DNA from: Pleurotus djamor
Taxonomy: Eukaryota; Basidiomycota; Agaricomycetes; Agaricales; Pleurotaceae
DNA: 64,000 nt
Reading direction: 5' to 3'
Assembly: GCA_029747585.1 (NCBI GenBank)
Contig: JAPEVF010000046.1
Location: 62,001-126,000, forward strand
Positions 1-10,766 of the stretch are shown piece by piece. A model generated the notes under the pieces. It did not search any database and had not been told where the DNA came from. It was given only the letters and a program-made list of their open reading frames with translations. Position 1 is the first letter of the stretch. Each line of letters opens with the position of its first letter. The position numbers and the translations under genes are program-made.

Positions 1-2057
1 CGGTATTGACTTCGGGGATGGCGGTATGGGGCAACACACCGATACCAAACTTAATGTCCCAAGAACCATGGATGTCCTTAGGAAAACGCGGTGAGAGTAA
101 GTACAAGAATAAGATGGGATGAATGGAAGGAATTACGTAGGTCATCAGGTTAATCCAGTCAGTGTACTTCTGAACTTCTTTGATGGGGAATTGTTGGAGG
201 TACCAGAATGAGGCAGGAGCGGTGAAGCTCAGCTCGACCTTTCGGCCAGAAGCGGCGATTTGAGCTTTGAATTCTTTCATCAATTCCAAGAAGTTGTCGC
301 GATCGGCTTCAATGCCACCACGTTCGACGCCAGGGTATTCTAGTAAGATCATTTTGGCTTGAGAGACTGAGTCAGAGTGACCAAGGAAGAAACAAACCCC
401 AATCCTGGACGCGATCAGGGTTAATGGGTGTTGCAAATCGGGAGGGATGAGTCACTTACGATATCGATTCCGTCAAAACCATAGCTCTGCAATTGCGAAA
501 GTACATTGGTGACAAATGTTTCTCGGTTAGCTTTGGTACGGGCCATGAGTGAGAATATATCTTGAGTGGGTGGATCCTAGAGCAAGCAGTTTCGTTTAGT
601 GTAAGCGTTTTGATTCGGATAGGCTTATTGCTTACGTTGAAAGCCCAACCACCGACAGCCCACATGGTCTTAAGGTTGGGATTCTGTTGCTTGAGAGCTT
701 GCAGCTCTTCAATTAGATCACCATCGTCAGATTGAGTTTCCGTAAGCATCCAAGTATCGCGAGAAATTCCGCAGAAAGAATAAATAAGGTGGGTGAACGC
801 GAAGGGGTCTAAGTCTGAAGGGCGAACGGCGGGGAGAACAGAGTTGGGTACTCCGTTGCACGATCTGTGAGCAGACCCTAGAGTAGAAGAGATTATTACT
901 TAGATACAACTTGGGATCGACGGATGAAAACTTACAGTTGCTGTAGTATCCGATGACATTACGGCCGTAAGTACTCGCGGACTTGCCCACATTGTCGAAG
1001 GAGCTGATCTTCTCGCAGTTGGACTGACAACCCGTTCCAGGAGCACCTCCAGGATTGGTTTCACAGAATTCGTCACTGCAGAAAGTCCAGTTTGAGCAGG
1101 GAACAATGAAAGAACAATACGTAGATCACTTACGTCAAGCCGCAGTATCCCCACCTTTTGATGAGATCGTCAGCCGGTCAAAAACCAGACTTGGGATGTG
1201 AAACTTACTTTCCGCAGCAAGCGTTGAGGGGGCATTCCTTGTTTCCGACACTTTCAAGACCACAGGGAATGTCTGCAAGTATATTAGAGTGCTGTGTACG
1301 ATGGGAACAGCTGATATAACGTACTCGGGTCCTCATCTGGCAAAGGAGGTGTGCCTGAAGACATGCAAATCTTCATTCCAGGCTGTAAGCCCGAGCAACC
1401 CGTCCATCTGGAAGGATAAGATTTGGCAACTGATCCAGGTTATTAAACGGTAGAAGTAGCGTACCTCCAAGTTTGTTCATTCCATTCTTCAATGTCGTCG
1501 ATATCGACGTCGTATTGAACAGAGAATTGATGACAATCTGAGCCTTCTATAATGTCAACGGTGTAACATGAACCGTCAGGATTCTCGTTTGGCGTCCTAA
1601 AGGCGCCAATAAGTCGTGGGGTATCATTTACAAATAGTCTCGATCTCACTTCGAGGGGAGAGTTCCAGAGCTACAGCAGACCCACTGATGATAAAGTTCG
1701 TCAATTACTAGACTCAGGAAGGTTTGAGCCCGCTACATACCTGGTCAACGGCGAGAGTAGAGCAGTCAAGGCCTGGGTTGTAGTCCATGAAGGTATTACC
1801 CGATATGCCACATCGGGTAGCGAGTTCACCACAGCCATTCCCTGACTCGACAGCAATGTAGCTGCAGTCAGCGCGAGCGACGTGATGCTTCTTGTGATGC
1901 TGTGGACCTAACGAATGAAGGTTTGCTGGATCGTCCTCTTAGCAAGTACTCTTGAACTTCGAGAGGGCAAGCACCTACTGGCAAACGCAATGAAAGATGT
2001 ATTAAGGAGCAGCAAGGCAGTAAGGACAGTATGAGAGAAACGAGTGGGACACGACAT
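1..2057 (-). CDS. LysM-hevein-GH18 chitinase, copy 1 (3' end beyond the window)
   Basis: Secreted chitinase that should hydrolyse beta-1,4-linked chitin outside the cell. The start at 2057 opens a signal peptide (MSCPTRFSHTVLTALLLL). Two LysM-like segments follow (about 1750-1900 and 1350-1660), the second with the pair SCYTVDI and GMKICM. A hevein-type CBM18 module (ACCGK, WGYCG, about 1030-1290) comes next, then GH18, beginning with RNVIGYYSN. The GH18 core keeps MWAVGGWAF and DGIDIDWEYPG (DxxDxDxE). The last motif is split by a 7-nt exon at 398-404. The gene runs off the left edge, so the C-terminus is unseen. The order matches the fungal subgroup C chitinases, which are related to the chitinase subunit of yeast killer toxins and often lie near LysM genes. 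It is transcribed away from a LysM-peptidase gene 920 bp upstream and is a duplicate of the chitinase at 7251-10048. Confidence 0.88.
398..404 (-). other. 7-nt micro-exon in chitinase copy 1
   Basis: Read on the minus strand, the exon GATTGGG lies between an acceptor ending CCAG and a donor GTTTGT. The flanking introns are about 55 and 58 nt. It supplies Asp, Trp and the first base of the catalytic Glu codon of the GH18 DxDxE motif. The following exon starts AATACCC and gives E-Y-P. The donor is weak, but the same exon recurs in copy 2 with better signals. Confidence 0.85.
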
Positions 2058-2979
2058 GTCAATGTCGAGGCTTGAGGGAACTCTCAAGAAGAGGAGACAA
2101 TTCTCGGGCTGGCAATAGACATACTTGTCTATTTCTCTAAGTCTTTCAGGTACACTCTGGCCAAAAAATCGCGCATTCCGATCTGGAAGAAAGTCGGAGC
2201 AAAGGAGCAGCTGATAGATGCATTCGGACCTTGAGAAGATGCAAAGTAACTCGGAATCACTCCGATGTGGAAAAGACAAAGAGGGCGGCCGGTTTTGCGA
2301 AGGCTAAGACAAGGACAAGCCCAATAACTTCAGTATGGGGATGAAGATGTGTTCCAGAGCGTCGTAAAGATTGGCTGGGATCCCTGACGCTATGACGGTT
2401 TATGCGAAGGGATCAGAAGAAGAAACTACTGCTTTCGTGGCGTTGCGACGGAGGCAATTTCGATCACAATCGATCGGAGTTTCGTCGCGAAGGGACCCCG
2501 AACGTCGGTAGGCGCTCCGGGCGCGTCGCCTCTGAAACCACGCGTGTCACAAGCTTACTTCCAACTTTGTGCCACATCTGATGGATTCACCACCTCAGAG
2601 CTCTTGGTAAGGCCCAACCGCCCATTTTACTCCCCCTTTAAGCTCATCCAAGGCCAATGAATCAGCGCACATTCATCTTTTTCATGTGGACCGTGGAACG
2701 GCAAATATCGATTCGGCATCTCATCAATACCTGTGTGGCGCCCATAGGTTGTCCGACAATTGGAACGTCACTTCGCCCGACAGGTTCTTCGTCGGCATCC
2801 CTGATATGATCCATGTGCAAAAGTGCATGGCAATCATCTGGGCAGGAACTCGTTGTTTTCTCCGGGGAAACATCGATATGTGGCCAGTACTTCAGCAACG
2901 AGCCTGAAATTCCTGCTCGCTCTCCGAAAGTCAAGTCGTCTCCTCCCGGACACACCCACTCTCGTTTGCAACTGGCAGC
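2058..2979. promoter_or_regulatory. shared intergenic promoter region, pair 1
   Basis: About 920 bp separate the starts of the divergent chitinase and LysM-peptidase genes. I see no convincing ORF here. The arrangement suggests a bidirectional promoter controlling both genes. No clear TATA box or known operator could be assigned by eye. Confidence 0.5.
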
Positions 2980-5900
2980 ATGGCTTCAAAGCTGCTATCC
3001 CTCTCGTTTACATGTCTCTCTTTTGCCGTGTCCTGTACGTATCCTCTCTTCTCCATTTCGCCGTAAACATGGAACTCAATCTACGGTAGTATCTACTGCT
3101 AGTCTCGACTTTCAGATCGCTGCGCTTCAATCCGAGTGTGGCACTCTCTACGAATACACTGTCGTAGCTGGCGATGGATGCTGGGCGATCGCCAATACCG
3201 CCCATATCACCCAAACACAGCTCCTTGCTTTGAATCCTGGGTTGGACTGCCCTTCCCTCCAGGTTGGCGATGGATTGTGTCTGGGCCTTCCGTGCGCGAC
3301 CACCTATGAAGTCCAGTCCGGAGACTGGTGCGCCAAAATCTACGACGAGCAAGAAGTCTCTGCGGAAGACCTTCTCGCTCTGAATCCTGGATTTGACTGC
3401 GCCGAACTATTCCCAAGTCAGCGCCTCTGTGTTGCGGCACCCGAATCTGAACCGGAAGAAGAAGAGGAACCTCCTGAACTGCCTCCTGCGCCTGAGGACA
3501 TTTCTCCAGAACTTCCATGTAACACGATCATCACAGCGGCTGTTGACGACACTTGCCAAGCTCTTGCAGCCCAAAATGGCATCCAACTTAGCCAATTCAC
3601 TGAAATCAATCCAAATCTAGACTGTGATAACCTCGCTGCGGGTGACCTCGCCTGCGTCTTGCTTGTTTGCCCTGAAGTATACAGGGTACGTAACAGTTCC
3701 TTTCACCCTGTCGGATCTCTTGCTTATGCGTCGACTTAGATTCAGCAGGGTGATACTTGTGCATCCATTGAAACTGATTTCTCTCTTGCTACGGGTGATC
3801 TCGTCGCGTTCAACCCCGGCCTTTCCTGCACAGACCTCCTGGATAATCATCTCCTCTGTGTTTCTCCTCACCTGGAGGAAGATGAGGAAGAAGAGTTAGG
3901 CCCTGGAGTCTTTCACTCGAACCAGTACCCTCTTTTCGCTCCAGGCGAGACTGTCGCTCAGTCTCAAGTTCTGTCGTTCCTCAACTCGGATAATCCGAGA
4001 GATTCCTTTTTTNGGCGACGTTGTATTTCAGGGTATGTGTATTCTCAGGCCTTCCTGTTACCAATGCGTCTTTTACTGACAACATCGTAGCTGATTCCCA
4101 ACATAAGGCCACGTTTTCCAGACTCGATGCGAACGGCGATGGAAAACTTGGAATAGATGAACTCAGCGAAATCATCACCGCCAATCCATCCTTGTCGCGT
4201 GGCATGGATGAAGTCGATGACACCATGACACACAGTAACTTTGCTCAGCGTATCATGGAGGACGCTGATACCAACGGTCAGTTCCTCTCTTACCAGCAAC
4301 GATTTCCCAACTGATCTGCCTCCTCTGATGTAGAGGACGGGTTTATTGATGAGGCTGAATATATGAGAGCCATATATGTATCCCAGAACCTGACCAACGA
4401 GGCCACCGAATTAGCGCTCCAGGCTGAGAATGGGGTTGAACAGAGACGTAAGCACCATCACTCTCAACCTCTTCACTGAACCTGAGATCGTTCGTCTCAC
4501 ATCTTAGGTGCTATTCATCTCGTCGTCCTCGGTATCGCGGGACTTATCGGCCTTTTCATCGGAATCAGCTTTGCTGACATGATGCGTGAACTCGAAAGGA
4601 AAAGCAGACTCAAAGCCGGAGATATGCTCAAGTATCTTGAGATCACACACTGGGAAAGAGGCAGCGAGCCTGAGCCGAAGTGTGCTGCTTATACTTACTA
4701 TTCGACCTCTTGCGCAGCGCTTGGTCACCACTGGTCCTCAGATTGCTCCGAAGGAGGAGAAAAGGTGTTTGATAGTAGGTAAGCGAGGACTCGGTTTGGG
4801 CGGTCATGACATCGGATTTATATTGCTTCATCTAGTTGTCGCAAACCCTTCGCTGATGGGGCCAAGGCTTGCGGTTTCTTAGGGTGCTCATCCCTGTGTA
4901 AGGCTTCCTCCTTTTATCTGCTCCTATCTTGAACATCTCTTTTCAGGCTACAAGATCAGTACCGAGGGCTGTGACTGTGATGCTCTCAAGTACTCAGTAA
5001 GCATGTATTCCCTCATCTAACTTTCACTTTCCAAATTCCGTGTGACCAGGCTGAGGAGGGTGTTGCGTACGATGATCCTCCTATCACTACGACCGATGAG
5101 GCGGGTGTTGGTGCATGTCGCTCAAAATGTCGCGAAACCAACAATTGCGTCGGGTATGCTTCTCCGTCACGCCCTAGTATCGTGCCGCTGTACTCACTTT
5201 CTTCCAGATTTTCTGTCAGCCCTGGAAGCTCTGATTCGCGAGTAACGTGCAAGACGTTTGCCCTGATGGCACTGAAATCGACTGAAGACCGCTCTGCCTC
5301 GTTCATGCTTAGCCCATCATGCCCCCTTCCACCCGAAGGCTTTACAGCCATCCCATTTGCTCAGTTGATGCGTCATCAACTGATTGGCATGGTTATCTCG
5401 AACGTCTACGCTAATAGCAATTCAATCTCCCTCAAGAAACGCCAGAACTCATGCCCAACTACACCGCCCAGGAAGCGTGACTTCGACGTTGGCCTCAACT
5501 TCAACACTACTCTAGAGCATGTTCCAGTCTTCCATAATTTCACCCGAAGAGCACCAACCTCCGTTGATTATCGATTCACTTACCCTCAAACCGTCAAAGG
5601 TCAAGGTCCATCGAGTTGGTGCTGTAAGATATTTCCGTGCCTCTCAGTGGTCGGCCCACAGCAACTCAACTTTTGATTTGGTCCCACAGCCGCCTTCACC
5701 TTTACTAGTGTAGTTGAAGTAAGTCTCTCTTCTGGGATGTAAGTTCATCAAGCTAATTAGGACATAGGGCACTGTCATGCGCCGTTTCCAAAGGCAAACC
5801 AACGTTCCTTTGTCCCCAATGTGGGTTGCTTGGTGTCGTGCTGGAACCACCGGTGCCATTCCTAGCTGGTTCCACGAACTCTATGCCCACGTCGGCAACT

Positions 5901-6919
5901 CCTACATCGCCACCGAGGCTTGTATGCCGTTCTCATCACTCCGTCCTTCCGACTATGAATGCATGGTAAGTACATCAAAGAGATCTTGTAATAAAACTAA
6001 CATACCATCTCCAGACAAATGGTTGTGCTGCCAGTCAATACGGAAATCTGCCCTACATCAATGGAAACCCTATTAAATTCGGCCCTTTGTTCTCCTTCGT
6101 TGGGATTAACCTGGGCATCATAGAGGACATGAAAGACCATTTGGCAGTACGGAATTGTTCATACTCTCGCTACTATGAAACTCTAACGCTCCCCCAGAGT
6201 ACTGGCCCCTTATACATGGTGGTACGTTTATCTCCCGTGAAGTCGGAAGAAGTTTGTCGACTCATTGTCGCCGATTTAGTTCAATGTGGGCGATGGTTTT
6301 AGCGCTTATGGTGCAGCCTTGCAAGCTAGCAGTGCTCCCGCTGACCAAATGGTTTTCTACGACGGCCACCCTTCGTTCCCAACGACATGCGCCTACGGAA
6401 CTCACGCTAGTAAGTCCTTCTTTCCTTCTATCTACTCCTCTCCTCGGACCTGGCCTGATTGCCCCCCTTATAGTGACCGTTGTCGGTTATGGTCATTACC
6501 TTCGCTCTTCCGATCCTTGCGGAACGAAGCCGAGGTTGTATTGGATCGTGCTTAATAGCTGGGGCGCCAGGTACGATGAACGATGCTTTCTTGGCTATTT
6601 TCTAAACCTCTGTCTTCTTATCTCCTTAGCTTCGGGCGTAACGGTCATGTTTTCAGTATGTTTTCGTGTCCATCCTTTCGATGCATCAACACTGACTCTC
6701 CTCTCTCCGCTCAGTTGAACTGGGCAGTAAGTCGTATCTCGGTCTCCATAGCTATCGGATACTCACAAATGAATGACCAGGCATGTCCAATGGGATTTAT
6801 GACACGTATGGAGTCAAGGTACGCTTTGCACCGTACCAACGAATGTGGTCAAGACGCTGAACCTCGTTTAGGTCAACGAAGGAACACAATGGTTCTTCAA
6901 CGATTTGCCTACCTCTTAA
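2980..6919 (+). CDS. LysM x4 / EF-hand / membrane / papain-like peptidase protein, copy 1
   Basis: A secretory multi-domain protein. The first exon encodes a signal peptide (MASKLLSLSFTCLSFAVS). Four LysM repeats follow, each ending near a Cys-x-(V/L) or L-C pattern (about 3150-3290, 3300-3435, 3510-3665, 3745-3870). An EF-hand pair comes next: DANGDGKLGIDE at about 4126, and a second loop split by an intron near 4277-4335. A hydrophobic segment VVLGIAGLIGLFIGISF (4519-4572) is a likely membrane span. A Cys-rich region then leads into a C1 peptidase: QGPSSWC with the catalytic Cys codon at 5620-5622 and Gln six residues before it, THA...VVGYG with His at 6403, and LNSWG with Asn at 6554. An inserted N at 4013 breaks the frame and looks spurious. 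I know of no described protein with this architecture. The role may be chitin-anchored proteolysis, which is inference. Confidence 0.82.
5624..5689 (+). other. intron directly after the catalytic-Cys codon, copy 1 only
   Basis: A GTAAGA donor follows TGGTGCT, and an acceptor CCCACAG precedes CCGCCTTCACC (66 nt, phase 1). The second copy reads straight through the same site (13440 onward, TGGTGCTCTTCG). This is an intron presence/absence difference between tandem paralogues. Confidence 0.75.
6715..6726 (+). other. 12-nt micro-exon in peptidase copy 1
   Basis: TTGAACTGGGCA sits between an acceptor CTCAG and a donor GTAAGT. In phase it yields I-E-L-G-S across its borders. Copy 2 has the counterpart at 14458-14469, which supports a real exon. 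Confidence 0.78.
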
Positions 6920-7250
6920 ACCTCCATTTGCCCCACCAGCCAACGGCAGTCTGTTTCAAGGACGAACCCGACTTCCGTACCGTCATTACAAAATTTGTTT
7001 AACTTTATACTTATAGGTATTGTGTATATTCCGAAGTTCAGTGTTGTTTCGTCGTATAACAATTCACTTTCTATCACTAAAACCCTTTTATTCGAGAGAG
7101 CCCTCATCGATGCTGATTGTCTATGCAAATACGCATGTATTACCACTGCATAACATACATGTGTGCTCGGATAATCTAGTTCATTAGATGTTAATTTTTG
7201 GGGAGGAAAAACTACAGAAGGGTTGGGCGACACGTTGAAATAATGTAACA

Positions 7251-10048
7251 TCAACAATGCGAGAAAGCGGCGACCATAAGCTTGCTAGCGCTGCACATAG
7301 CGTCCACAGGCTTGGCCCAGTTAGGTCCACCACATAGTCGACTGCGATTGGGCCCATCTCGGCCAGCGCCTGAGCAAGGTACGGTGGCAGTCTTGCCTGG
7401 AGCTGTTTTGGGCCACACTCCGTCAGCAGGGCAATCTTGCTTGGTCGGAGCGGGAGGCAGCAAGGAATTACCGACGACCTATTTCATAGACATGTTAGAT
7501 TCTCAATTACAGCGAGGTAATGAATTTGTGTGTGACTTACGGCGTTGAGGAGGGTGTTTCCTCGATCCAGGTCGACAGCCCAAATCAAGACGCCGGGCAT
7601 TCTTCGGTCGAGGACGTACTTCAACTTCTTTGCGATGGTAGCAGCATTTTCATATCTGGAAAAACGAAGGTGATTCGATGTCGTTTAGCTGACCGAGGAT
7701 AACTTGAAGACGTACCCAACCCATTGGTTATCGTACTTCAGGGTCATGGTCTCGCTCGTGGAGTTGTATTCAGGTTTCAGGCCTCTGGTTTGGATGAGGT
7801 GCTCAATTTCTCCGTAGCTAAGGAAGCCTTCGCCCTCTGAGTGGATTCATTGAGTTCGGGCCAAACGTTGAGTGTAAGTGGCCAACGTACTAGTACAGGG
7901 TCCAGGGGTTCCAGGACCACTCATAGGGCAGCCCCCACGATTGCAGGAGGGGTTGGCGAGGGTAAACGAACGACCATAGAAACCGATACCGAGGTTGATC
8001 TTGGTCAAGCTGACACCAGCTTTGAGCAGCATGTTCACAGCGGTGTTGACTTCGGGGATAGCGGTATGAGGCAGAACACCCGTGTTGAATTTGATGTCCC
8101 ATGATCCGTGGATATCCTAAGACGTACAAAGGCATCAGAGCTGGAAAGAAAAAACGTGGAAAAAACTGACGTAGGTCATCAAGTTAATCCAATCAGTATA
8201 GTGTTGGACCTCTTTGATGGGGAATTGTTGGAGGTACCAGAAGGAAGCGGGAGCGGTGAAGCTAACTTCGACACGTTGTTTTCCGATGCGTTCTTTGAGC
8301 TCTTTCATCAGGAGAAGGAAGTTGCCACGATCAGCTTCGATACCGCCACGTTCGGTACCGGGGTATTCTAGAGGAGGGATCAGGATACAGAGGCCAAGTC
8401 AGAAAGGTTGTACCGTACCCCAGTCCTGTAAGAAGTCAGGATTGAGAAAAGAAGGAGACAGGAAACAAGCTCACAATGTCGATACCATCGAATCCATATT
8501 CCTTGAGTTGTCGAAGCACGTTATTGATGAATTTCGCGCGGCTTTCCATGGTACGAGCCATCAAAGAGAAGATGTCTTGATATGGGGGATCCTAGAAAAC
8601 AGTCAGCATGCTAATCAGTCTGAGGAATGAGTGAGGCTCACATTGAAAGCCCAACCACCAACGGCCCACATAGTCTTCAGGTTGGGATTCTTCTTCTTGA
8701 GGGCTTGCATTTCTGCGATAAGGACTTTATCATCGGATTGAGTCTCGGTTAGGCGGTAGTCGTCGCGCGATACGTAGGCGAAAGAGTAGACGAGATGGGT
8801 ATAAGCGAAAGGGTCAAGGTCCCGAGGACGGACAGCTGGCAATACTGAGTCCGGAACGCCATCGCACTTTCTGTGAGCAGACCCTGGGTTGTGAGATTAG
8901 TTCAGGAATCGATAAAGAAGGCCACCAGAACATACAGTTGCTATAGTAGCCAATAACGTTGCGACCATATTGACCTTCAGTAGAGGTCAGTGGTAAAGCA
9001 CCGGGATGATACGTAAAGCGCTTACTGTTGGTTCTTCCGACTTTGTCGAAGGAAGTGATTTTCTCGCAGTTGGATTGACAGCCGGTTCCGGGCGCACCTC
9101 CAGACTTCGTCTCACAGAAATCATCGCTATATGGTGAGTAAGAAAAGGGTACGAAGAGCGCTGTGTTGGTGGACGTACGTAAGGCCACAGTAACCCCACC
9201 TATGAAAATTGGAATAAGCTCGTGCAACGCGAAAGGGCGAAGGGGGTCTTACTTTCCGCAGCATGCATTAAGGGGGCACTTCTTGTTCCCAACACTCTCC
9301 AAACCACAGGGGATGCTAGCGTTTTGGGCAGGGAGGGGTGGTGTACCCTTGGACATGCAAATTTTCATTCCGGGCTGAAGGCCCTTGCATCCCGTCCATC
9401 TTAGTGATAAACACAATAGTCAGTTCGGCGAATAGAGATGTCCACAATATCAAGAATCGCACCTCCATGTCTTCTTATTCCATTCTTCAATTTGTTCGAT
9501 CTTGAGGTCGTATCTGTCGGCGAACTGGAAGCAGTCGTTTCCAGGGTTGATGTCGACGGAGAAACAAGAGCCATCTGGCTTGGGCTTGGGTTGTCTGTGA
9601 GGAAAAGTAGTTAAGCTTACGAATGATGCTTGGATACTTGGCTCAACTTACTTCGATGGCAATGTTCCTTGATTGCAGCAGACCCACTATCCTCGATCGT
9701 CAGGTAAAGGAGGGAGAGAAGGCGAAGCTGACGCACCTGGTCGACTTTGAGCTTCTTGCAATCGAGGCCTTTATTATGCCCCATGAAGTCCTTCTCAGAG
9801 ATACCGCATCTTTTGGCAAGGTCGCCGCAGAGATTGCCACCTTGGACAGCGATGTACTTGCAATCAGCTCGTGGTAATAAGTGATGCTTGCGATGAAGGG
9901 AGTGATGGTGTTCTGTCGATGACGAGACGTGAGACCCAGAGAATATGGTTCTGACAGGTCACTCACCTCCAGATGCGAAGAAGGACGCGTTAAAGAGAGT
10001 TAGCACGGTAAAGACAGTGATGAGGAGGGAACGAGGGGGTCGCGACAT
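7251..10048 (-). CDS. LysM-hevein-GH18 chitinase, copy 2 (complete)
   Basis: Complete duplicate of the chitinase at the left edge. The start at 10048 opens a signal peptide (MSRPPRSLLITVFTVLTL). Two LysM-like segments (about 9650-9900 and 9330-9600) and a CBM18 module (ACCGK, WGYCGL, about 9060-9290) follow. GH18 spans about 7480-9000, with RNVIGYYSN, TMWAVGGWAF, DGIDIDWEYPG, DWINLMTYDIHGSWD, LGIGFYGRSF and GVLIWAVDLD. Catalytic D and E are present, so activity is expected. The motif is again interrupted by a 7-nt exon (8419-8425). The protein ends in a Cys-rich tail of about 70 residues (CPADGVWPKTAPG to SHC), which recalls hormone-receptor-type Cys modules but is not firmly assignable. A TATA-like AATATAGAGA lies on the minus strand at 10101-10110. 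It is convergent with LysM-peptidase copy 1 (331 bp apart) and divergent from copy 2. Confidence 0.92.
8419..8425 (-). other. 7-nt micro-exon in chitinase copy 2
   Basis: Minus-strand exon GACTGGG lies between a 49-nt intron (GTGAGC...TTACAG) and a 51-nt intron (GTACGG...CTCTAG). It joins GFDGIDI to E-Y-P and places the catalytic Glu codon across an exon junction. Intron sizes and phases are normal for this genome, so the micro-exon is well supported. Confidence 0.9.
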
Positions 10049-10766
10049 GACTTTAGCGATATGGGACAAGTCCTCGGGAAATCGTCAGGAAGATGGTCTC
10101 TCTCTATATTTCTTCAATTTGGCAAGGCACGAAGCAACCCATCGCATTCATCCCAAGAAACCGGAGCATCTAGGAAGATGAATCAAGAGGGACTCAGGAC
10201 CACCTGGAATAGCCGGTCTGTCTGATAATCTCGAGTATGGAGAGAGTGCTGAAACAGCATCGGGCGCGTCGATGATTAGGATCCATGAGGTTTTCTGCGT
10301 CCCGCCGGTGTCGGGACAAACCCAGGACGACATCGTAACGGAGACTGTCGCCAAGTCAAAGAGGCCCTGAGGCGGTCTTCAGGGGCTCAAACGCCAAAAT
10401 GGCGACGTCGGGCATTTTCCACGTGGCTTTTCCAGGCGCTTGATTGAGTCGGGACCGAAACACTTCTTACTTCCTGCTCTCGTCGTTCCGTGACGTCTCA
10501 TGTCTTTGACCGAAAACAAAGTTTGCTTGGCTTCTAGCTACGCCTCATTGTACTTCTGGACCTACCTCCATGTGCCGCAAAATCCACCAGTAACATAGAC
10601 TCTGTCCTGGGCAGGCACTGGGAATACGCATGATTATCCTACTTGGAGATCCATCTATCCCGGGTCATTGTATTAGAATGTACTTGAGCTGGAAGACGCA
10701 CTCACGCTTCTTCAAGTCGTCTTGACCCTCGTTTCTACGGTCTACACACTCTTTGACGTCGGCGGC
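10049..10766. promoter_or_regulatory. shared intergenic promoter region, pair 2
   Basis: A 718-bp spacer between divergent starts, equivalent to 2058-2979. It contains the minus-strand TATA-like element at 10101-10110, about 55 bp before the chitinase ATG. No ORF in it resembles a real gene. Confidence 0.5.
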
